Below are positions 34,696 to 43,540 of a stretch of 64,000 nt of DNA, one piece after another. This DNA comes from Bradyrhizobium macuxiense. Its GTDB lineage: Bacteria; Pseudomonadota; Alphaproteobacteria; Rhizobiales; Xanthobacteraceae. Where the stretch lies: positions 116,127 through 180,126 of the forward strand of contig NZ_LNCU01000040.1 of assembly GCF_001542415.1 (NCBI RefSeq). Reading direction: 5' to 3'. The stretch's first letter is position 1. Each line of letters starts with the position of its first letter. Both the position numbers and the translations under genes were made by a program. The notes beneath the pieces were generated by a model, which searched no databases, was not told the DNA's origin, and worked only from the letters and a program-made list of their open reading frames with translations.

Positions 34696-35610
34696 TCAGA
34701 TCGGATCCCAGGTGAAGATGTCGGCCGAGCGGTCGAGCTTAGAGAACGATCCCTTCAGTGCCGGCATGCCGTGTTCCGCAATCGTCTCCGGCGTCCAGCC
34801 TTCGCCGCGATGCACCGAGCGCACCGGACGATGCTGGCCGAACAGGAATATCTCGTTCATGCGCACGCCGAAGATCTGGCCGGTGACGTCCTTGGCGGCG
34901 TCCGACAGCAGATAGGCGCAGACCGGCGCGATCTTCTCCGGTCCCATCTGCTTGATCTTCTCGACGCGCGCCTTCTCGGCGTCGGTCTCGGTCGGGATGG
35001 TGCCGATCATGCGGGTCCAGGCGAACGGCGACACGCAGTTCGAGCGCACATTGAAGCGGCCCATGTCGAGCGCGATCGACTTCGACAGGCCAACGATGCC
35101 GAGCTTGGCGGCGGCATAGTTGGCCTGGCCGTAATTGCCGATCAGGCCCGAGGTCGAGGTGAAGTGCACGAACGAGCCGCTCTCCTGCTCGCGATAGATG
35201 CGCGCCGCAGCGTGGGAGACGTAGAACGAGCCCATCAGATGCACCTTGATGACGGCCTCGAAGGCTTCCACGCTCATCTTGTGGAAGATCATGTCGCGCA
35301 GGATGCCGGCGTTGTTGACGACGCCGTCGAGCCGGCCGAAATGATCGGTCGCGGTCTTCACGATCTTGCTGGCCGGAATTGCTTCCGCCACCGACTCGAA
35401 GTTCGCGACCGCAGTGCCGCCGCGCTTCTTGATCTCCGCGACTACCTCTTCGGCGGGCGCCGCGCTCGAGCCGCCGCCGTCGGCAGCGCCGCCGGGATCG
35501 TTGACGACGACCTTGGCGCCCTCAGCCGCGCAGAGCAGCGCGATCTCGCGACCAATACCGCGACCCGCGCCGGTGACGATAATGACCTTGTCCTGCAGTG
35601 ATTTTGCCAT
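34696..35610 (-). CDS. MFE2-type short-chain dehydrogenase (3-hydroxyacyl-CoA type)
   Basis: A 304-residue SDR resembling the dehydrogenase domain of peroxisomal multifunctional enzyme 2. TGAGRGIGRE is at about residues 13-22, then VVVNDPGGAADGGGSS, a long acidic/glycine insertion after the ND pair that this subgroup shares, NNAGILRDMIFHKMS near 94-108, STSGLIGNYGQANYAAAKLG with the YxxxK pair near 154-173, and a long tail. Such enzymes oxidise 3-hydroxyacyl-CoA on fatty acid or steroid side chains. GGAGAA precedes the chosen ATG. It follows the thiolase gene at 35762 in the same direction with a family C repeat in the gap. Confidence 0.87.
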   Translation of the reverse strand: MAKSLQDKVIIVTGAGRGIGREIALLCAAEGAKVVVNDPGGAADGGGSSAAPAEEVVAEIKKRGGTAVANFESVAEAIPASKIVKTATDHFGRLDGVVNNAGILRDMIFHKMSVEAFEAVIKVHLMGSFYVSHAAARIYREQESGSFVHFTSTSGLIGNYGQANYAAAKLGIVGLSKSIALDMGRFNVRSNCVSPFAWTRMIGTIPTETDAEKARVEKIKQMGPEKIAPVCAYLLSDAAKDVTGQIFGVRMNEIFLFGQHRPVRSVHRGEGWTPETIAEHGMPALKGSFSKLDRSADIFTWDPI

Positions 35611-35655
35611 GTGGTTCTCCTTGTATCCGTATTCGCAGGCCGATGCAGGACCCAC

Positions 35656-35730
35656 TCATCATGCGCGGGCTTGACCCGCGCATCCATCGTTCTTCAGAAG
35701 ATGGATTGCCGGGTCAAGCCCGGCAATGAC
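35656..35730. repeat. Intergenic palindromic repeat, family C, copy 4
   Basis: It reads TCATCATGCGCGGGCTTGAC...CCATCGTTCTTCAGAAGATG and closes with CCGGGTCAAGCCCGGCAATG. It lies inside the probable DUF35-thiolase-SDR transcript. Confidence 0.55.
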
Positions 35731-35761
35731 GGATTGAGTGCTGCGCTCGCGCCAGCCATTG

Positions 35762-36901
35762 CTACCGTTCGTTCGTAAAGATGATCGTGCCTGACGCTGC
35801 GAACATGCCGCCGACGCCGTGGCAGACCGAGATCTTGGCATTCGGCACCTGCGCCGGCGCGATGCCGCGCATCTGCCGCACGCTTTCCTGCAGCGCGTAC
35901 ATGCCGTACATGCCGGAGTGCATGTAGCTCAGGCCGCCGCCATTGGTGTTGAGCGGCAGCTTGCCGCCAGGGCGGGTGTTGCCGTCGGCGATGAACTTGC
36001 CGGTCTCCTCATGCGGCATGAAGCCGAGATCGCCGAGGCCGTAAAGCGGCAGATGCGCGAAGGCGTCGTAGATCATCAGATGGTCGACGTCCTTGTGCGT
36101 GATGCCGGCCTCCTTGAACGCCAGGGGGCCTGCAACCTTGAAGGCGCGCGACGAATCGAACGTCTTCATCTGGCTGACCATCGGGGTTTCCACGCTCTCG
36201 CCGGTGCCGAGGATATAGACCGGCTTCTTCGGGAAATCCTTGGCGCGATCGGCCGAAGTGAGGATCAGCGCACCGCCGCCGTCGGTGACGAGGCAGCACT
36301 GCAAGAGGCGGAACGGATAGGCGATCATCCGCGAGTTCAGAACGTCGGCGACAGTGATCGGGTCCTTCATCGTCGCGCGCGGGTTCTTCGCCGCCCACTC
36401 GCGTTGCACGACGGCGACCATGGCGAGTTGCTCATGGGTGATGCCGTGGGTCTTCATGAAGCGCAGAACGGGAATCGGGAACATGCTGGGCGGGCCGTAG
36501 ACGCCGAATGGCGCTTCGAACTGTCCGTTGAGACTGTCGGCCGGCGTGAAGCGCGGCTGCTTGCCGATCATCGACTTGCCGCTCTCGGCATGAGTGATCA
36601 GCACGGTCTTGCAGAGGCCAGCCTCGATCGCCGCCGCGGCGTGGCGGACATGCAGCATGAAGGAACAGCCGCCGACCGACGTACCGTCGACCCAGGTCGG
36701 CGTGATGCCGAGATAGTGGGCGATCTGTTGCGGCGTTTCGACTGCGGTGGCAATGCCGTCAATGTCGGACAGTTTCAGCCCGGCATCTGCGATCGCGTTC
36801 AGTGCCGCGTCCGCATGCAGCTGGATCTGCGACATGTTCGGGATGACGCCGAGTTCGGTGGTTTCAGCCGCACCGACGACAGCAACCTGGTTCCTGCGCA
36901 T
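35762..36901 (-). CDS. Thiolase-fold protein, lipid-transfer/Ltp2-like
   Basis: A 379-residue thiolase-fold protein of the SCP-x/lipid-transfer type. The segment DGTSVGGCSFMLHVRHAAAA (about residues 72-91) replaces the degradative-thiolase cysteine loop; C79 is present, but I recall serine or threonine there in relatives, so it may not be the nucleophile. The C-terminus has SVCHGVGGMFAASGT. The gene next upstream encodes a DUF35 OB-fold protein, only four bases away. Thiolase/DUF35 pairs such as Ltp2 and ChsH2 act as retro-aldolases on steroid or branched side chains. A true acyltransferase remains possible. Confidence 0.82.
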   Translation of the reverse strand: MRRNQVAVVGAAETTELGVIPNMSQIQLHADAALNAIADAGLKLSDIDGIATAVETPQQIAHYLGITPTWVDGTSVGGCSFMLHVRHAAAAIEAGLCKTVLITHAESGKSMIGKQPRFTPADSLNGQFEAPFGVYGPPSMFPIPVLRFMKTHGITHEQLAMVAVVQREWAAKNPRATMKDPITVADVLNSRMIAYPFRLLQCCLVTDGGGALILTSADRAKDFPKKPVYILGTGESVETPMVSQMKTFDSSRAFKVAGPLAFKEAGITHKDVDHLMIYDAFAHLPLYGLGDLGFMPHEETGKFIADGNTRPGGKLPLNTNGGGLSYMHSGMYGMYALQESVRQMRGIAPAQVPNAKISVCHGVGGMFAASGTIIFTNER

Positions 36902-36905
36902 CGTA

Positions 36906-37319
36906 TTACCCCTTTGCCGGACGGAAGACGGGAAGGGTGATCTTGTCGTCGAGCTGCTGGAACGCGACCTCGAGCGGCATGTCGAGCTCGAGCGCCTCGG
37001 GCGTCTGCGGGCAATCGATGATGTTGCTCATCATGCGTGGGCCTTCGTCGAGCTCGACGACGGCAATCGCGTAAGGCGGCGTGAAGCCGGGCGCGGCGGG
37101 ACGATGGTTGATGACATAACTATAGAGCTTGCCCTTGCCGCTAGCCTTGAAGACGGAGACCTTGCGCGAGGCGCAGGAGGGGCAGAACGGCCGCGGCGGG
37201 AAGTAAACGTTGGCGCAGGCATCGCAGCGCTGCAGGCGCAATTCGCCGGCCTTGGTGCCGTCCCAGAAATGCTGGGTCTCCGGCGTCGGTTTTGGTTTCG
37301 CGCGTGCGGGTTCGGCCAT
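36906..37319 (-). CDS. Zn-ribbon OB-fold protein (DUF35)
   Basis: A 137-residue protein with a zinc ribbon (LQRCDACANVYFPPRPFCPSC, near residues 28-48, four cysteines in two CxxC pairs) followed by an OB-fold (KGKLYSYVINHRPAAPGF...YAIAVVELDEGPRM). DUF35 proteins bind thiolase-fold partners and channel acyl-CoA. It sits four bases before the thiolase gene, so a complex is likely. I start at 37319 (MAEPARAKPKP) with GGGAGGA upstream; the frame runs 17 residues further without a ribosome site. It diverges from the ABC transporter operon at 37528. Confidence 0.88.
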   Translation of the reverse strand: MAEPARAKPKPTPETQHFWDGTKAGELRLQRCDACANVYFPPRPFCPSCASRKVSVFKASGKGKLYSYVINHRPAAPGFTPPYAIAVVELDEGPRMMSNIIDCPQTPEALELDMPLEVAFQQLDDKITLPVFRPAKG

Positions 37320-37527
37320 TTCTGAAAATCCTCCCGAAATCGTTCCAATCTTGATGCGACATTGGACCAAGGCCCGTCAACGGTCCATCCGTGCTCCGCG
37401 CATGCCCCTGTGCCAAGTGCATGCCGCATATTCCGCCCCTCGCACAATTGATAAGGCGAGCCTGCTTGTGTCCCTCCGATCCCGCGCGTAGAAGGGCCCC
37501 GTTAGCAAGCATCCGGGAGGAAATATC

Positions 37528-38775
37528 ATGCTGAGGATGACGGGCGCGGCACTCGCTGCCAGCCTCGCGTTTGCCACACACGCCATGGCCGCGGACGCGC
37601 CGTCGGAGATCAAGATCGGCACGCTGTATGCGTCTTCGGGGCGCTTTGCCTCGATCTCGATGCCGGTCTACAGCTCGCTGAAGTTCTGGGTCGAACAGAA
37701 GAACGCCGAGGGCGGCGTCTTCGTGAAGGCGTTCGACAAGAAGATCCCGATCAAGCTCGTCTCCTATGACGACCAGAGCAACACGGCGACCGCCGCGACG
37801 CTCTATAACCAGCTCATCACGCAGGATAAGGTCGACCTCCTGGTCGCGGATTCCGGATCGGTGCTGACGGCGCCGGCGGTTGCGATCGCGCGCGACCACA
37901 AGATGTTCCTGTTCGATCAGACCGGCACCGGCGCGAGCTTCTTCTCGAAAGACAATCCGTATATCGCCCTGATGGCCGACCCGGCGTCGACCGTCTGGCC
38001 GAAGCCGGTGGCTGACTTCATCAGCCATGACGGTCCCGGCCTCGGCATCAAGAAGGTCGCGATCCTGTACTCGACCAACGAGTTCACGGGAACGCAAGCC
38101 AACGCCTTCCGCAAGTTCGTCAAGGATTCGGGCGCGCCGATCGAGATCGTCTATGACCAGGGCGTCCCGACCGAGACCACGAACTACAACGTCATCATCA
38201 ACAACATCAACAATGCCAATCCGGATGCGGTGATCCATTTCGGCTACGCGCCGAACGACATCGCCTTCCTGCGCAACGTCCAGGACGTCGGCATCAAGTT
38301 CAAGATGCTGTTCGCGATCTATGCCGGCCTCGAGACCGAGCTGCTCGAAAAGAATGTCGGCGCCAAGGGACTCGAGCACGTCTGGACCTATGTGCCGCCG
38401 TCCGAGCTGAATTATCCCGTCAATTTCGGGATGAACATGAAGGATTTCCGCGCCGCCTGGGAGAAGAAGTACAGCGACGGCAAGATGGAGTTCGGCTTCA
38501 ATGCGGTGGCCGGCTACACCACCGCGCTGGTGATCGAGAAGACGCTGTCGGAGGCGACCAGCCTCGACCAGATGGAGCTGCGCCGCGCGGTGTTCTCGCT
38601 CAACGGCAAGCTCAAGACGCTCGACGGCACCTTCGAGCTGGACGAGACCGGCGGGCAGATCGGCGAACTGACGCCGCTCGGCCAGCTCATCCTCGACGAG
38701 CACGACCACATCAAGTTCGTCTCGATCTACCCGCACGAGACGGCGACCGGCAAGCCGGTTTATCCGGCACCGTGA
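37528..38775 (+). CDS. HAAT-family ABC transporter substrate-binding protein
   Basis: A 415-residue periplasmic binding protein of the branched-chain amino acid/amide type. A Sec signal peptide (LRMTGAALAASLAFATHAMA, cleaved after about residue 22) precedes the mature domain EIKIGTLYASSGRFASISMP. Two lobes typical of the Peripla_BP_6 fold follow. The ATG is preceded by GGGAGGA. It starts a five-gene transporter block that continues with an amidase and a DUF2848 gene, so its ligand is probably an amide or a compound released as one rather than leucine. It differs from the binding protein at 54550 and the two should not share ligands. Confidence 0.9.
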   Translation: MLRMTGAALAASLAFATHAMAADAPSEIKIGTLYASSGRFASISMPVYSSLKFWVEQKNAEGGVFVKAFDKKIPIKLVSYDDQSNTATAATLYNQLITQDKVDLLVADSGSVLTAPAVAIARDHKMFLFDQTGTGASFFSKDNPYIALMADPASTVWPKPVADFISHDGPGLGIKKVAILYSTNEFTGTQANAFRKFVKDSGAPIEIVYDQGVPTETTNYNVIINNINNANPDAVIHFGYAPNDIAFLRNVQDVGIKFKMLFAIYAGLETELLEKNVGAKGLEHVWTYVPPSELNYPVNFGMNMKDFRAAWEKKYSDGKMEFGFNAVAGYTTALVIEKTLSEATSLDQMELRRAVFSLNGKLKTLDGTFELDETGGQIGELTPLGQLILDEHDHIKFVSIYPHETATGKPVYPAP

Positions 38776-38820
38776 TGCGGTCATCGACGTCAACAATGAC
38801 CATCGGGGGCGGGCGCTAGC

Positions 38821-39744
38821 ATGACCTACGCGCTCGTCGCCGGCGTGCTGTTCGGGCTGTATTTCAGCCTTGTCGGCATCGGTCTCAATCTCGTGTTCGG
38901 CGTCATGCGCATCGTCAATCTTGCGCATGGCGATATGCTGATGCTCGGCGCCTTCATCGCGGTCGGGGTGGTCGGCATTGCCGGCATCGATCCGCTGTTC
39001 GCGGTGCCGCTGGCCTTCGTGGTCTTCGTGCTCGCAGGTTTTCTGCTCTATTGGGTGCTGGTGCCGCGGCTGCAGGGCTCGACCAACCCGGAAATGCTGT
39101 CGATCATCCTGTTCTTCGGCCTGTCGCAGGTGATCGAAGCCGTCACCACGATCTTCGCCGGCACCAGCGAGCGCTCGATCCAGAGCCGGCTGCTCGGAAC
39201 CGTGTTCACGACCATCAAGGTCAAGTGGTTCGGCGGCAAGGCCGGTGGGGCAGGGCCGATCCAGATCCTCGGCCAGGGCTTTCCCGCGCCCTGGGTGATC
39301 GCGGCCGCCACGAGTCTGGTCGCGATCGCGCTCGTCTACCTCTATCTCTATCACACGCGGCTCGGCACGCTGACCCGCGCGGTGATGTCACGGCGCGATG
39401 AGGCTCTGGCGACGGGCATCGACGTCGACCGCGTGTCGGCGGCGGCGTTCGGCATCGGGCTCGGGCTCGCCGCTGTCGCCGGCGTGTTCGCGCCCTTCAT
39501 GTTCGGCTCGGTAACTCCGGCCTTCGGCGCGGATGCGACGGTGACGTCGTTCGCGATCGTGGTGCTGGGCTCGCTCGGCAATCCGCTCGGCACTGCGCTC
39601 GGCGGTATCGTTTACGGCGTCTTCTATATGCTGGTGCAGACCTATCTCAGTTCCTGGGCCGACCTGCTGCCCTATGTGCTGCTGATCCTGATTCTCTTGT
39701 TGCGCCCGAGCGGTCTGCTCGGAAGGCGGGTGCGCGTTGCGTGA
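38821..39744 (+). CDS. HAAT ABC transporter permease, LivH type
   Basis: A 307-residue inner-membrane permease with about eight transmembrane segments. The N-terminal LVFGVMRIVNLAHGDMLMLG near residues 22-41 and the coupling loop region ALATGIDVDRVSAAAFGIGL near 197-216 are typical of LivH. It forms a heterodimer with the next gene product. The start is 45 bases after the binding-protein stop, and its stop overlaps the next gene. Confidence 0.9.
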   Translation: MTYALVAGVLFGLYFSLVGIGLNLVFGVMRIVNLAHGDMLMLGAFIAVGVVGIAGIDPLFAVPLAFVVFVLAGFLLYWVLVPRLQGSTNPEMLSIILFFGLSQVIEAVTTIFAGTSERSIQSRLLGTVFTTIKVKWFGGKAGGAGPIQILGQGFPAPWVIAAATSLVAIALVYLYLYHTRLGTLTRAVMSRRDEALATGIDVDRVSAAAFGIGLGLAAVAGVFAPFMFGSVTPAFGADATVTSFAIVVLGSLGNPLGTALGGIVYGVFYMLVQTYLSSWADLLPYVLLILILLLRPSGLLGRRVRVA

Positions 39745-40657
39745 CGCTTCGAAACATCTGCTGTTCATCCTCGCGCCGCTGGTTGTCGTGTTCGCGCTGC
39801 TGCCCGGCGCCTATCAAAACCATCTGCTGTTGTTCAACTTCGTGATCTTTCTGATCCTCGCGCAAGGCGTGAACATCATCTATGGCTTCACCGGCTATCT
39901 GCCGTTCGGCTATGTCGGCTTCTTCGGCGCCGGCGCGTATGGCTTTGCCGTCATGGTGATGCATCTGCAGACGCCGGCGCTTCTGGCCGTGCTGGTTGGC
40001 GGTCTCGTCGCTGTCGCGCTCGGTCTGCTGCTGACGCCGTTGCTGCGGCTGTCGGGTGCGTATTTTGCGATCGCCAATCTGGCGGCCTCGCTTGCCGTGC
40101 TGCATTTCGTCGCCAACCCGGCGCTGGAAGGGATCACCAAGGGACCCTACGGCGTGTCGCTCACCGGCACGTTCAATCCGACCAACGCCTACTACGCGGC
40201 CATCGCCGTGCTGGCGCTGACCGTTGGCGGCGTCGTCTACCTGAAGAACTCACCGTTCGGCCTTGCGCTGCAGGCCGTGCGGGAAGACTCGGTCTCCGCC
40301 TCGATGGCCGGGGTCAACATCGTGAAGATGCGGGTGATCGCCTGGCTCGGCTCGGCGCTGGTCGCCGGGCTCGCCGGCGGCATCTACGCCTGGTACGTCT
40401 CGGTGTTCTATCCGGACAACGTGTTCTCCAGCGAGTTCAGCATCTTCGCGATCGTGTTCGCGCTGTTCGGCGGCGTTGCCACCATCACCGGACCGATCGT
40501 CGGCGTGCTCATCCTCTATGGCATCTACAACCTGATCGGGTTCACCACGCCGCAATATTTCCAGTTGATCTATGGCCTGCTGATCATGGGCCTGGTGCTG
40601 TTCCTGCCCGCAGGGCTGGTGTCGCTGGCAACGCGCAGGGGGTGGCATGTCCCCTGA
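39737..40657 (+). CDS. HAAT ABC transporter permease, LivM type
   Basis: A 306-residue permease with the LivM pattern: LILAQGVNIIYGFTGYLPFG near residues 33-52, GAYFAIANLAASLAVLHFV near 94-113, and the EAA-like loop AVREDSVSASMAGVNIVKMR near 180-199. The start is a TTG that overlaps the LivH stop by eight bases, so translation is coupled. It is the second half of the membrane channel of this transporter. Confidence 0.9.
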   Translation: MRDASKHLLFILAPLVVVFALLPGAYQNHLLLFNFVIFLILAQGVNIIYGFTGYLPFGYVGFFGAGAYGFAVMVMHLQTPALLAVLVGGLVAVALGLLLTPLLRLSGAYFAIANLAASLAVLHFVANPALEGITKGPYGVSLTGTFNPTNAYYAAIAVLALTVGGVVYLKNSPFGLALQAVREDSVSASMAGVNIVKMRVIAWLGSALVAGLAGGIYAWYVSVFYPDNVFSSEFSIFAIVFALFGGVATITGPIVGVLILYGIYNLIGFTTPQYFQLIYGLLIMGLVLFLPAGLVSLATRRGWHVP

Positions 40658-41390
40658 TAAATCACCCATCCTCAAGGTCTCGAAGCTGGTCAAGCGGTTC
40701 GGCGGCTTCTACGCGCTCGACGGGCTGAGCTTCCACGTCGTGCCCGGCGAGATCCTGGGTCTCGTCGGCCCCAATGGCTCGGGCAAGACGACGTCGATCA
40801 ACGTGATCTCCGGCCTCTATGGGCCCGATGGCGGCGAGGTCGTGTTCGACGGCGCAAGCATCGGCGGCGCCGCCTCCCACAAGCTGGTTCACCGCGGCAT
40901 CAACCGCACCTTCCAGGTGCCGAAGCCGTTCCTGTCGCTGACCGTGCGCCAGAACATCCAGGTGGCGCTGGCCTATGGCCAGGCTGCGGGCGACGCTGCG
41001 GCGGCGCCGCCATCGATGGCGCAGCTGCTCGAGGAATACAGGCTGAAGGAGGTCGCCGACCGACCCGCCGCCGACCTCAACAGCGCGCAGCAGAAGATGC
41101 TGGATCTCACCCGAGCGCTCGCCACGCGCCCTCGGCTGTTGCTGCTCGACGAGCTCGCGGCCGGCCTCAATCCGGCCGAGCTCGACTGGATCGCCGGACG
41201 CATCAAGGCGCTGGCCGCGACCGGGATGGCGATCATCGTGGTCGAGCATCTCATGGGCTTCATCGAGCAGATCACCGACCGTGTCATCGTGCTCAACGCG
41301 GGCAAGGAGATATTCGAAGGCACGCTCGCCACCGCAGTCCACGAGCCGCAGGTGATCGAAGTGTTCTTGGGAGGCGAGCATGCCCACTGA
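40647..41390 (+). CDS. HAAT ABC transporter ATPase, LivG type, with altered signature
   Basis: A 247-residue ATPase. Walker A GPNGSGKTT is near residues 37-45 and Walker B RLLLLDEL near 162-169. The ABC signature, normally LSGGQ or LAYGQ, reads LNSAQ at residues 144-148, losing its glycine, and the proline after Walker B is leucine (DELAAGLNP). These changes should weaken this half-site, while the paired LivF keeps a full LSGGQ. The start overlaps the LivM stop by 11 bases and the stop overlaps LivF by 11. The ATPase is otherwise complete. Confidence 0.9.
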   Translation: MSPDKSPILKVSKLVKRFGGFYALDGLSFHVVPGEILGLVGPNGSGKTTSINVISGLYGPDGGEVVFDGASIGGAASHKLVHRGINRTFQVPKPFLSLTVRQNIQVALAYGQAAGDAAAAPPSMAQLLEEYRLKEVADRPAADLNSAQQKMLDLTRALATRPRLLLLDELAAGLNPAELDWIAGRIKALAATGMAIIVVEHLMGFIEQITDRVIVLNAGKEIFEGTLATAVHEPQVIEVFLGGEHAH

Positions 41391-42099
41391 TGCAGGGTCG
41401 CTTCTGGACGCCAAGGGCGTCGATGCCGGCTATGGCACCATGCAGGTGTTGTGGGGCATCGATCTCGACGTCCGCGCCGGTGAAACAGTGTTGCTGCTTG
41501 GCGCCAACGGCGCGGGCAAGACCACATTCCTGAAATCGCTGGTCGGCCTGATCGAGACCCGTAACGGGCACATCAGGCTCGGTGGCGAGGACGTCACGCG
41601 GATGCGCTCGTCGGACCGCATGAAGCGCGGCATGACCTACATGTCGGAGCTTGCGGTGTTCCCCGATCTGTCGATCGAGGAGAACATCCGCGTCGGCGCG
41701 CAGGCGCTCGGACATGCCAATCCGGGCGCGCGGGTCGACGAATTGTACGGCCTGTTCCCGGTGCTGCGTGACAAGCGTCGCGATCCCGCCTCCAGTCTGT
41801 CCGGTGGCCAGCGCAAGATGCTCGGCATCGCCAAGGCGTTGTCGGCCGACCCGAAGCTGCTTGTCATGGACGAGCCCTCGGCCGGCCTGTCGCCGCTGTT
41901 CGTCAAGGAGGTGATCCGTGCTCTCTCCAGCCTGCAGGGGCGGGGATTGTCGCTCTTGATCGCCGAGCAAAATATCAGTTTCCTCGATGTCGCCACCCGC
42001 GTATTCGTGCTGGAAGGCGGACGCATCCGTTTCTCCGGCACGGTTGCCGAGATGAGCGGCAATGAAGAGCTGCACCGCGCCTATTTCGGGCTGACGTGA
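41380..42099 (+). CDS. HAAT ABC transporter ATPase, LivF type
   Basis: A 239-residue ATPase. Walker A LGANGAGKTTFL is near residues 38-49, the signature SSLSGGQRKMLGIAKALSAD near 131-150, and Walker B KLLVMDEPSAGLSP follows. The switch histidine region reads IAEQNISFLDVATRVFVLEG. It pairs with the LivG subunit, which has a poor signature, so the composite ATPase may have one strong site. It closes the transporter part of the operon; the amidase begins 91 bases later. Confidence 0.92.
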   Translation: MPTDAGSLLDAKGVDAGYGTMQVLWGIDLDVRAGETVLLLGANGAGKTTFLKSLVGLIETRNGHIRLGGEDVTRMRSSDRMKRGMTYMSELAVFPDLSIEENIRVGAQALGHANPGARVDELYGLFPVLRDKRRDPASSLSGGQRKMLGIAKALSADPKLLVMDEPSAGLSPLFVKEVIRALSSLQGRGLSLLIAEQNISFLDVATRVFVLEGGRIRFSGTVAEMSGNEELHRAYFGLT

Positions 42100-42190
42100 T
42101 ACCGACGGCCCGGACCGGGGGTGGTGCGGGCCATCTGGAAATCGGCGCCGGTTCGCGCGACAATCAGATGTCAGCCATGAAGTGAGAGCC

Positions 42191-43540
42191 ATGCCGAACA
42201 ATCCGACACTCGCCTCCCTTGCCGCCGATCTCGCCAGCGGCAAGACCTCCGCCCGCAAGCTCGTCGAGCAGTGCATCGCCAGGATCGCCGATCCCGCAGG
42301 CGAGGGCCAGCGCACCTTCATCCACGTCGACAAGGACGCCGCGCTTGAGGCCGCCGACGCCATGGACCGGCTGCGCAAGGCGCACGCGGCGCCGTCGCCC
42401 TTTGCCGGTATCCCGGTCTCGATCAAGGATCTGTTCGACATCAAGGGACAGGTGACGCGGGCAGGTTCGCGGGCGCTGGACGATTCCGCGCCGGCGGAGG
42501 CCGATGCGCCGGTGGTGGCGCGGCTGCGTCGTGCCGGCTTCATCGTGATCGGCCGCACCAACATGACCGAGTTCGCTTATTCCGGCATCGGCATCAATCC
42601 GCATTACGGCACGCCGAAGAGCGCCTGGAACCGGAGCGTCGGCCACGTGCCCGGCGGCTCGTCGTCGGGTGCGGCGGTCTCGATCGCCGACGGGATGGCC
42701 TATGGTGCGCTCGGCACCGACACCGGCGGCTCCTGCCGGATCCCGGCCGCCTTCAACGGCATCGTCGGTTACAAGCCGACCCAGCGCCGCATTCCGCTCG
42801 ACGGCGGCGTGCCGCTGTCGTTCTCGCTCGACAGCTACGGGCCGCTGGCGAATTCGGTTGCCTGCTGCGCGACACTCGATGCCGTGCTTGCCGACGAGCC
42901 GGTCAAGCCGCTGACCCCGCGCCCTGTGAAGGGCATGCGGCTCGCGGTGCCGACCACCGTCGTGCTCGATGATCTCGACGATGGCGTGGCCAAGACCTTC
43001 GAGCGTGCGCTCGCTTCATTGTCGCGCGCCGGTGCGCTGATCGAGCAGATCGAGGTGCCCGAGCTGCTCGACGTCGGCGTCATGAATGCCAATGGCGGCT
43101 TTGCCGCGGCCGAGAGCTACGCCTGGCACCGCTATCTGATCGCGAGCAAGGGCGACATCTACGATCCCCGCGTGTCGGTGCGCATTCTGCGCGGCGAGGG
43201 TTTTCTCGCGGCCGATTACATCGATCTCATCAATGCGCGCCGGTCGTTCATCGCGCGCACCGAGAAGCGCATCGCTCCCTATGATGCGTTGGTGTTGCCG
43301 ACCACGGCGAACCTGCCGCCTGTTATCGCCGATCTCGCCGACGACAAGGCGTTTGCCACCCAGAACCTGCGCGCACTGCGCAACCCCTCGCTCATCAACG
43401 CGCTTGACGGCTGTGCGATCTCGCTGCCGGCGCATCGTGAAGGCGAGGCTCCGGTCGGCCTGATGCTTGCCGCTTCAGGCGGTTCGGATCGCCGTATCTT
43501 CGAACTTGCTGCCGGGATGGAGAGCGTGATTCGTGTTTGA
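42191..43540 (+). CDS. Amidase (amidase-signature family)
   Basis: A 449-residue amidase-signature hydrolase. The Ser-cisSer-Lys triad is intact: Lys79 in PVSIKDLFD, the cis-serine in GGSSSGAAVS at residues 155-164, and the nucleophile Ser181 in GTDTGGSCRIPAA. The length fits the short bacterial amidases. It hydrolyses amides to acid and ammonia in the cytoplasm. I start at 42191 (MPNNPTLASL); an in-frame GTG three codons earlier is possible. It lies in the transporter operon and overlaps the next gene by eight bases. The substrate is unknown; the aspartyl-tRNA amidotransferase GatA is excluded by the context. Confidence 0.9.
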   Translation: MPNNPTLASLAADLASGKTSARKLVEQCIARIADPAGEGQRTFIHVDKDAALEAADAMDRLRKAHAAPSPFAGIPVSIKDLFDIKGQVTRAGSRALDDSAPAEADAPVVARLRRAGFIVIGRTNMTEFAYSGIGINPHYGTPKSAWNRSVGHVPGGSSSGAAVSIADGMAYGALGTDTGGSCRIPAAFNGIVGYKPTQRRIPLDGGVPLSFSLDSYGPLANSVACCATLDAVLADEPVKPLTPRPVKGMRLAVPTTVVLDDLDDGVAKTFERALASLSRAGALIEQIEVPELLDVGVMNANGGFAAAESYAWHRYLIASKGDIYDPRVSVRILRGEGFLAADYIDLINARRSFIARTEKRIAPYDALVLPTTANLPPVIADLADDKAFATQNLRALRNPSLINALDGCAISLPAHREGEAPVGLMLAASGGSDRRIFELAAGMESVIRV

